Made by a program: the position numbers and the translations under genes
Shown here: positions 57,253 to 64,000 of the stretch, one piece after another
How positions within the stretch are numbered: position 1 is the first letter of the stretch
Layout of the letters: each line of letters starts with the position of its first letter
The notes under the pieces: generated by a model
What the model was told of the DNA's origin: nothing
What the model saw: only the letters and a program-made list of their open reading frames with translations
Database searches by the model: none
NCBI GenBank assembly: GCA_002682825.1
Contig: NOKP01000006.1
Span: 434,001-498,000, forward strand
Length of the DNA stretch: 64,000 nucleotides
Reading direction: 5' to 3'
DNA from: Neonectria sp. B-13
Taxonomy: Eukaryota > Ascomycota > Sordariomycetes > Hypocreales > Nectriaceae

Positions 57253-58592
57253 GGCGAATGCGGCGAAGAGGGCTGCGAGGAGAAAAGGGTAGTCTTTTAG
57301 TGATGTTCAAGTGCAGGCGGAAGTTAGAGAGCAATGTGAGAGAGGGAGGATGTCGATTCTGGGATGCGCTGGAGGACTACTAGACGACGCACAAACTACC
57401 ACGGGTCCAGAACAAGGCAATTGCCATGTACAAACAGGAAGCAGAAATCCGGTTCTTGGGCAGGCCAATTGACTTCTGTCACTTAATTCGTGCATGTTGC
57501 CGTTACGACGGCATAGCTTGGCCAAACCTGGTTGCGATGGGCGAGCCTCGGCGGAGGTCGTGACGTCATGTAGCTACACACGCTGCTTGGACTTCGGCAC
57601 CCGTTTACAGATACACGTACACTGAAAGAGAGGAGGGAACGATTCTTTAGCATATTGTCAGATGAGGGCTGATTTTCAAATGATTTTCAAAACACCCGCC
57701 ATTTGAGTCATGCTGAGTCCAGTAAGAGAAGCATCCGCATCTCAACCTTAGCCTCTCAGGTCGGGATGACGATTGAGGGCGATGTTTCGCGGATGGCCCC
57801 AGATCGTCGTAGCTCCCATGAACAAATACCCGAGGGCCTAAATCGACGGATACTCCAGCTTAATAGGCCTGAAACGGGAGCTGCACCCCTCAGGAGAGCA
57901 CTGAATTGCCCCACCTGGATGCCTCCAGCCTTAATCCCCAGGCCCAATTGCCCCGTCATAGGTACTTCCGTATTCCGTACTCTACTAGCCCGTCGCTCAC
58001 CCTCGGTGATCGTCCCAGAGAGGACCACTGATGGACCAGTGAGGGGGCACGCTAACTCCCAACCGTAGGGCGTCATCGAGAGGTACCTCGCCCGCCACCC
58101 TTAGCGCTGCGGCACCCGAGGTACCGTTCCAGGCGGTTGCACCTGGGACATGAGCGTCATACAATGGCACACCTTGCTCGGTTGGGCTGTTTCTTCCCAC
58201 TTTTGCTGAGGTGACGCACAACGTCGACCTGCAACTCTTACAACATCACCGTCTCTGCCTTCAAGACTCGCCCCGGTCTGAAGAAGTTGACGATAATTCC
58301 ACATCTCGAGCACCCTAATCCATACCGCTCGAGATAACACAGTACACACATTGCCCAACCCTGCTCGCCGAACAGCAGTGCTACCTCCCTCGAGCCATTC
58401 CCGACCACCCCTCCCCCTCCACGGGCATCTCGACGCTCCCGGTTGCACCACCCCGGCCGGACGAGACGAGCCCTACGGATGGCTCCCGCGCACACAATAC
58501 GCATTTGAAGCGACAGATGAGGCCACGATAGATCTCTCCCTCCCAACACCCTTCGCTTCCCTAGCCCGGGTTACGGCTCCCCCACCGCCAAC
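57253..58592. other. Divergent promoter between DUF3429 and VPS13 genes
   Basis: No gene is recognised in 1.3 kb. Sequence immediately before the VPS13 ATG is C-rich on the plus strand, as usual for a fungal leader. Confidence 0.5.
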
Positions 58593-61500
58593 ATGTTGGA
58601 AGGCCTCGTTGCGGGGCTGCTCAACCGCTTTCTGGGCATGTATGTCCAGAACTTTGACCCTACCCAGCTCAAGGTCGGCATCTGGTCTGGCGATGTGAAG
58701 CTCCGCAATCTCGAGTTGCGCCGCGAGGCCCTCGATCAGCTCAAGCTTCCCATCAACGTCATGGAAGGCCACCTTGGCGAGCTGACCCTCACCATCCCTT
58801 GGTCCAACCTGCGCGGCGCTCCCGTCAAGGTCTTCATCGAGGATGTATTCCTGCTAGCTAGCCCGAAGGAGGAGGCAGAGTATGACGAGGAGGAGGAAGA
58901 CCGACGGAAACAACGCCTCAAGATGGAAAAGCTCGACAGTGCCGAATTGCTCAAGGAGAAAAACCTGGAGGGCATGAGCCAGGAGGAACAACAAAAGAAC
59001 CAGAGCTTTACCCAGAGCCTCGTCACAAAGATCATCGACAACCTACAAGTTGAGGTGAAGAACATCCACATTCGATACGAAGACTCCATCTCCGCCCCCG
59101 GCCACCCCTTCGCCCTCGGCATGACTCTCCAGGAGTTTAGTGCCTTCAGTACTGACGGACAGTGGGCCCCTACATTCATCCAGGACTCAAGCACGGTGAC
59201 GCACAAGCTCGCTACTCTCGGCGCTCTTGCAGTGTACTGGAACACAGATGCTTCTCTGCTCGGAACCGGCCGAGAAGCCGCTAGCCCCTCACACGAAATG
59301 CTACCCCACGATGAACTAGTACACAAGTTCAAGGAGATGATGGGAATAGGTGCCGAGTCTGAATCGACCCACCAGTTTATTCTGAAACCCGTTAATGGCC
59401 AAGCCAAAATCGAGCTCGACAAGTCAGGCGACATTCTGGTCCCCAAATTCAAGGCGAACCTCTTGTTTGAGGAGATTGGCCTCGTCTTGGATGACGATCA
59501 GTACAGAGACGGATTGATGATGGTGGATCTCTTCCACTACTTTATCCGTCACCAAGAGTACAAGAAACTTCAGCCCAAGGGAGTCACACCCAAGGAAGAC
59601 CCACGCGCGTGGCTTCAGTTTGCCGGCAATGCAGTCCTGACCAAGATCCATGAGAGGAACCGACGATGGTCCTGGGACTACTTCCGCGAGCGGCGTGACG
59701 ACCGCAGGCGATACATCGAGCTTTTCAAGAAGAGAAAACAGCAGCAGCAACTGACACCCGAGGACGTCACAGATCTCCAGACCCTCGAGCGGAAGCTTGG
59801 CTACGAAGATCTGAGATTCTGGCGATCGCTAGCTCGAAGCCAACTCAAGAAGGAAAATGCCGAGGCTTTGAAGAGGCAGCCTCAGAACCAGGAACAACAA
59901 GGCTGGATCTCCTGGATGTGGGGCTCCAAGCCGCAGGAACCCATTGAGGAGAACGGCGAAAACACCCAGATCACTGAGGAGCAACGCAAGGAGCTCTACG
60001 ACGTCATTGACTGGGACGAGAAGAATGCCATCGCCGACGAAGTGGATATTCCGCGAGAAGCTGTCAAGATGTGTATCGAAACGTCTTTGGCTACTGGTAG
60101 CTTCACCCTTAAAAAAGGCAACAATATGGACCTCCTCAGTCTGCACTTCGATGTCTTCAAAGCCAAGGCCTTGCAGAGAAAGGACTCTTTCCTGGCCAAC
60201 ATCAGCCTGGGAGGACTACGTGTCAACGACGGCACTACGCCAGATAGCGTGTACCCAGAGATTGTTCGGGTCAAGGATGCACCCGACGTCAAGAAGCGCA
60301 AGAGGCTGTCTCTGGCCGAGCTGGAGAAGACTGAGAATGACCCGTTCTTCCAGTTCGAGGTTGAGCAGAACCCCATTGAGCGTGAGGGCGATATTGCCAT
60401 TGTTAGTACCATGAAGCCTCTCGAGGTCATTTGGAACCCCAACTTTGTTGTTGGTATTGCCGACTTCTTCAGACCTCCCGAACGACACATGGAGTCTATC
60501 AGCGCTTTGATGGAGACCGCTGGTGCCACAGTGGAGGGCCTTCGGGAGCAGACTCGGGCGGGTCTTGAGTTCGCCTTGGAGGAACACAAGACGATCAACG
60601 CTGAGCTTGATCTTCAAGCCCCCCTCATCATTGTACCTGTTAGCATCACCACAAAAAACTCGACATGCCTGATTGTTGACGCCGGTCATATCCACGTCAA
60701 CAGTCAGCTGGTTGATCAAACCACAATGAAAGAAATCCAATCGAAGCAACGGCAGACCTACAGCAAGGAAGACCTTGAAAAGCTGGAGTCGGTCATGTAC
60801 GACAAATTCATCGTCAAGCTGACGTCGACCCAAGTCCTCATTGGGCCGACCATAGACGAAACCAAGGCACAGCTGATTGACAAAGACGATGAGGCCCGAC
60901 TCCACGTTGTCGAGCAAATCAATGTCGACTTCGTGGTTGAGACGTCCATCTTGCCCAAGGCTCCGAACCTCACGAAGCTGAAGGTGTCAGGACATCTACC
61001 AATGCTGCATGCAACCGTCTCGGATTCCAAGTACAAGACTTTGATGAAAATCATTGACGTAGCGATTCCAAAGTTCGGGAAAGAACCTCTTCCCGGGCCA
61101 GTGTTGCAGGAAGAAGAAGAGCCATCACGACCCCGCGTGCTGAGCGATGCATCCACCCTATCGGTTAGAAAGTCGCGCGATAGGCGACAGTCAGTGCCCT
61201 TCCCATTCATGCAGCATTCAACTGCCGTTGTGCTTGGCGATATGGACGATGATGACGACAATTTCGAAGACGCCACCGATGGCGGTGCTGACGCACAACA
61301 ACTCCGAATTCAGCAACGCAGTTTTGAGTTCAAGTTTAAGGTGGACACTTTGAAGGGTTCGCTTTATCGGAGCGATCCCGACAAGAAGAAGCCTGACGCC
61401 CTACTTGTGGAATTGGTTGCAGAGCGATTTGACCTGGAGTTTTACACGCGACCTTTTGACATGGCAGCTGAAGTGTCCTTGGGCTCCGTGACGGTCGACG

Positions 61501-64000
61501 ACTTTGTCGACAACCCCCCGGAAGAGTTTAAGGCTATCGTTTCATCAGGCGATAGGGAAGATCTTAAGGAGGGACGCAGCTTAGTCCACGTAAAATTCGT
61601 CAAGGTCAACCCGCTGTCCCCCGAGTTCATGCCAGTTTATGAGGGCGTGGAAACCAATGTCACTGCTGCCATTTCCACAATCAACCTCATTGTCACCAGA
61701 AAGACTCTGTTGACTCTCCTGGATTACATCCTTGTCACGTTCACAAACAACGATCAGCAAGATGAGTCCAAGGCTATCTTTGACAGCCCCGCCATCGAAT
61801 CGCAGGACACTGATATGGAGGTACCCTCACAAGCACAACAAAACGCTAACGCCGGGGCCATCCGTGTCAAGATTGACCTCAAGAGTATTCGGCTGATTCT
61901 CAACAACGACGGCATTCGACTTGCTACTCTGTCCTTCAATAAAGCGGATGCCAAAATCTTTCTCCGCGGAGGAACCATGCGCGTATCGGCCAGACTGGGT
62001 GATCTTTCCCTTGTGGATGACGTGAATCAGGGGGTGTCTGAGGATTCAAACCTCCGCCAGCTGGTCACCATTCAAGGCGATGACCTTGCCGATTTCCGCT
62101 ACGAGACTTTTGACTCAACCAATCCAAAGACCTATCCAGGCTACGACAGTTCCATCTATCTCCGGGCTGGTTCCGTCAAGATCAATTTCGTGGAAGAGCC
62201 GTTCCGGAAGATCATTGACTTTTTGGTCAAGTTTGGCAAGATGCAGGCGCTGTACAACGCAGCACGCCAAGCTGCGATGAACCAGGCAAACCAAATGCAA
62301 CAGAGCCCTAGCCGTTTCCAATTTGATGTTGTCGTCAACACCCCCATCGTTGTGTTCCCTCGCGTCATCATCCCTGGCCGCCCGAAGCGCGACCTCGTCA
62401 CTGCGTATTTGGGTGAAATTTATGCCCAAAACAAGTTCACCCCGCTTGACGACAGCGAAGATGCCGAGATTGCAATGAAGATCACGGCTGGAATCCGTAA
62501 CATCAAGCTTACTTCGGACTTCCACTACCCTGACAACAAATCTGAGGAGCTGGAAATGATTGACCACGTTGACCTCGGATTCAAGATCACCTACGCCGAG
62601 CACAAGAACGGTGCCAAGAGGCCTGACACGGAGATTGAGGGAACCATGTCAGACATCAACCTCCGACTCACACAATATCAACTCAAGTTCTTGATGGAGA
62701 TCTCGAAGTCGGTGCCCGCAGCGTTTGCTGGCGAGGGTGGCGATGGCGACGCTGAAGCAGCCAAAGCAGTCGATGAGGGAACACTTCAGCGTGCTCGAAC
62801 GATTTCGCAAGACACCCCCGGAAATGACCAAACGCTCATTGATCTGGGGCCGGAGCTTGAATCACATGGGCAGACGTGGACGAAGCTGGATCTTGTCTTC
62901 CGTGTTAACACAATCGGATTGGAACTGGTGATGGCAGAGGAGGACAAGCCAGTTATTGACCTGGCTAAGTCTAGTCTGTCGCGTTTTTCCCTTGACGACA
63001 CCAAGGTCAAGACGAGGATGTTATCAGATGGATCGCTCGAGGCAGAACTCCTCATCCGGTCGTTCACCATCTACGATAGCCGGCCGAGCGAGACAAACAA
63101 GTTCCGCCGCATCATGTCGTCCTTGAACAAGGATGTTCAGCAACTGATGGCGAGCGTAACAATGTCCGGTGGAAGTGAACGAAACGTTATCGCCATGGCT
63201 ACGATTGACAGTCCTCGTGTCATTTTTGCGCTGGATTATCTTTTTGCCATTCAGCGGTTCGCACTTGACGGACTGACCGTTGATGAGTCTGGACCTATGG
63301 ACAGCGAAAGCATCCTCGAAACTCCAGAGGAATCGGACGCAGATTCTATGCAGGTCACGTTTACTGGAGCTGATTCGCGCAAGTCACGATCGCTTACATC
63401 AAGGCGGCAGAGTCTCGATGCAACAGGAGAGACCGAAAAGTCGGTTCAGCCGACCATGAACATCTCTTTCCGGGTTAATCTAGTTGATGCCCAGGTCATC
63501 CTCATTGCTAACCCGTTGAGCTCAAGCTCTGAGGCGATTGTTCTGGGAATTCGCCAGATGCTGCTTTCCAAGCAACACGCCCTGACCTTCCAGGTCTCAG
63601 AGATTGGCATGTTCTTGTGCAGGATGGACAAATTTGAAACGTCTCGACTGAGAATTATCGATGACTTCTCGATTCAATTGAGCATGGACAACTCGAAGCC
63701 AACTGATATCAGTATCAATCTTGATATTGAGCCACTTATTCTGCGGTTGTCATTGCGCGATATCTTGCTTGCCCTTCAAATTATCAGCAAGGCTGGTGAA
63801 CTCTCCGGCAACGAACAAAAGCCGCCCCCGAAAGAGACGCCGGCCGTGCAAAAGGCGAAAGATCTTCGCAATGCTGGCATGAAGCAGCGCTCTGCCAGTG
63901 GAAAAGGACCTGCTTCTACAGCAGCAAAGACCAAAGGGGCTCAAGCAGCCATTGAAGCATCGACAGAGACCAAAGCGGTTTCGCCGCCCAATCATGAACA
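58593..64000 (+). CDS. VPS13: VPS13-family lipid transfer protein, N-terminal 1,802 residues
   Basis: Bridge-like lipid transporter at membrane contact sites; moves phospholipids in bulk between organelles and acts in vacuolar sorting and autophagy. The frame starts MLEGLVAGLLNRFLGMYVQNF, the hallmark chorein N-terminus, followed by VGIWSGDVKLRNLELRREAL and LTIPWSNLRG. It is open without an intron for 1,802 codons to the window edge; family members have about 3,100 residues, so the adaptor and C-terminal domains lie outside. The visible part is the repeating beta-groove (extended chorein region), interrupted by disordered acidic or Ser-rich loops (for example the EEEEPSRPRVLSDAS region) and ending in a Lys/Ala/Pro-rich segment. 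The start at 58593 is fixed by the conserved N-terminus. Confidence 0.95.
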   Translation, partial: MLEGLVAGLLNRFLGMYVQNFDPTQLKVGIWSGDVKLRNLELRREALDQLKLPINVMEGHLGELTLTIPWSNLRGAPVKVFIEDVFLLASPKEEAEYDEEEEDRRKQRLKMEKLDSAELLKEKNLEGMSQEEQQKNQSFTQSLVTKIIDNLQVEVKNIHIRYEDSISAPGHPFALGMTLQEFSAFSTDGQWAPTFIQDSSTVTHKLATLGALAVYWNTDASLLGTGREAASPSHEMLPHDELVHKFKEMMGIGAESESTHQFILKPVNGQAKIELDKSGDILVPKFKANLLFEEIGLVLDDDQYRDGLMMVDLFHYFIRHQEYKKLQPKGVTPKEDPRAWLQFAGNAVLTKIHERNRRWSWDYFRERRDDRRRYIELFKKRKQQQQLTPEDVTDLQTLERKLGYEDLRFWRSLARSQLKKENAEALKRQPQNQEQQGWISWMWGSKPQEPIEENGENTQITEEQRKELYDVIDWDEKNAIADEVDIPREAVKMCIETSLATGSFTLKKGNNMDLLSLHFDVFKAKALQRKDSFLANISLGGLRVNDGTTPDSVYPEIVRVKDAPDVKKRKRLSLAELEKTENDPFFQFEVEQNPIEREGDIAIVSTMKPLEVIWNPNFVVGIADFFRPPERHMESISALMETAGATVEGLREQTRAGLEFALEEHKTINAELDLQAPLIIVPVSITTKNSTCLIVDAGHIHVNSQLVDQTTMKEIQSKQRQTYSKEDLEKLESVMYDKFIVKLTSTQVLIGPTIDETKAQLIDKDDEARLHVVEQINVDFVVETSILPKAPNLTKLKVSGHLPMLHATVSDSKYKTLMKIIDVAIPKFGKEPLPGPVLQEEEEPSRPRVLSDASTLSVRKSRDRRQSVPFPFMQHSTAVVLGDMDDDDDNFEDATDGGADAQQLRIQQRSFEFKFKVDTLKGSLYRSDPDKKKPDALLVELVAERFDLEFYTRPFDMAAEVSLGSVTVDDFVDNPPEEFKAIVSSGDREDLKEGRSLVHVKFVKVNPLSPEFMPVYEGVETNVTAAISTINLIVTRKTLLTLLDYILVTFTNNDQQDESKAIFDSPAIESQDTDMEVPSQAQQNANAGAIRVKIDLKSIRLILNNDGIRLATLSFNKADAKIFLRGGTMRVSARLGDLSLVDDVNQGVSEDSNLRQLVTIQGDDLADFRYETFDSTNPKTYPGYDSSIYLRAGSVKINFVEEPFRKIIDFLVKFGKMQALYNAARQAAMNQANQMQQSPSRFQFDVVVNTPIVVFPRVIIPGRPKRDLVTAYLGEIYAQNKFTPLDDSEDAEIAMKITAGIRNIKLTSDFHYPDNKSEELEMIDHVDLGFKITYAEHKNGAKRPDTEIEGTMSDINLRLTQYQLKFLMEISKSVPAAFAGEGGDGDAEAAKAVDEGTLQRARTISQDTPGNDQTLIDLGPELESHGQTWTKLDLVFRVNTIGLELVMAEEDKPVIDLAKSSLSRFSLDDTKVKTRMLSDGSLEAELLIRSFTIYDSRPSETNKFRRIMSSLNKDVQQLMASVTMSGGSERNVIAMATIDSPRVIFALDYLFAIQRFALDGLTVDESGPMDSESILETPEESDADSMQVTFTGADSRKSRSLTSRRQSLDATGETEKSVQPTMNISFRVNLVDAQVILIANPLSSSSEAIVLGIRQMLLSKQHALTFQVSEIGMFLCRMDKFETSRLRIIDDFSIQLSMDNSKPTDISINLDIEPLILRLSLRDILLALQIISKAGELSGNEQKPPPKETPAVQKAKDLRNAGMKQRSASGKGPASTAAKTKGAQAAIEASTETKAVSPPNHE

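Noticed and set aside
58736..61276. Several long minus-strand frames
   Set aside because: Antisense shadows of VPS13.
1..64000. CRISPR arrays, rRNA genes, complete transposons or viral insertions
   Set aside because: No regularly spaced repeats, ribosomal sequence, transposase/reverse-transcriptase domains or long terminal repeats were recognised; the genome is eukaryotic.

Overview
The window looks like nuclear DNA of a filamentous ascomycete, most likely a Sordariomycete and possibly Hypocreales. The reasons are short spliceosomal introns (mostly 46-56 nt) with GTAAGT/GTATGT donors and CTAAC/CTGAC branch sites, a moderately GC-rich base, long CT-rich leaders, and orthologues typical of Pezizomycotina. 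Species cannot be named from sequence alone. Exon joins were deduced by eye from reading frames and splice signals.

Layout. (1) 1-680: the 5' end of a gene on the minus strand that runs off the left edge; a low-complexity Pro/Ser/Arg-rich protein, perhaps a nuclear regulator. (2) 681 to about 17.7 kb: an unusually long stretch with no recognisable gene, rich in short tandem repeats and in the motif TACTACGTAG; only one doubtful small membrane-protein frame (16765-17145). (3) 17.7-34.8 kb: a block resembling a small secondary-metabolite locus: a fungal transcription factor without a visible zinc cluster, divergent from a short-chain dehydrogenase with four copies of ATTGTTTTCC in the shared promoter, then an OPT oligopeptide transporter, convergent with a 2,621-residue NRPS-derived protein. 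(4) 38.2-64 kb: housekeeping genes: a SAPS-family phosphatase partner (Sit4-associated, Ekc1-like), a secreted proteinase K-like subtilase, a G-patch spliceosome-disassembly protein (TFIP11/Spp382), a TOG-domain microtubule polymerase (XMAP215/Stu2/Alp14), a SnoaL-like small protein, a mitochondrial DUF3429 protein, and the N-terminal 1,802 residues of VPS13 running off the right edge.

The most interesting object is the NRPS. Its reading frame is intact over 2,621 codons, yet the catalytic motifs are altered almost everywhere: both internal carrier domains lack the phosphopantetheine serine, the adenylation domain has lost its phosphate loop and TGD motif, and both condensation domains have lost the HH dyad. 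The epimerization-type domain keeps its HHxxxDxxSW motif. A long open frame with dead active sites suggests a retained non-catalytic role or a very recent loss of selection. The second notable signals are the repeat-bearing bidirectional promoter beside it, the 17-kb gene-free stretch, and an unusually long (707 nt) inferred intron in the SAPS gene that itself reads as acidic protein.
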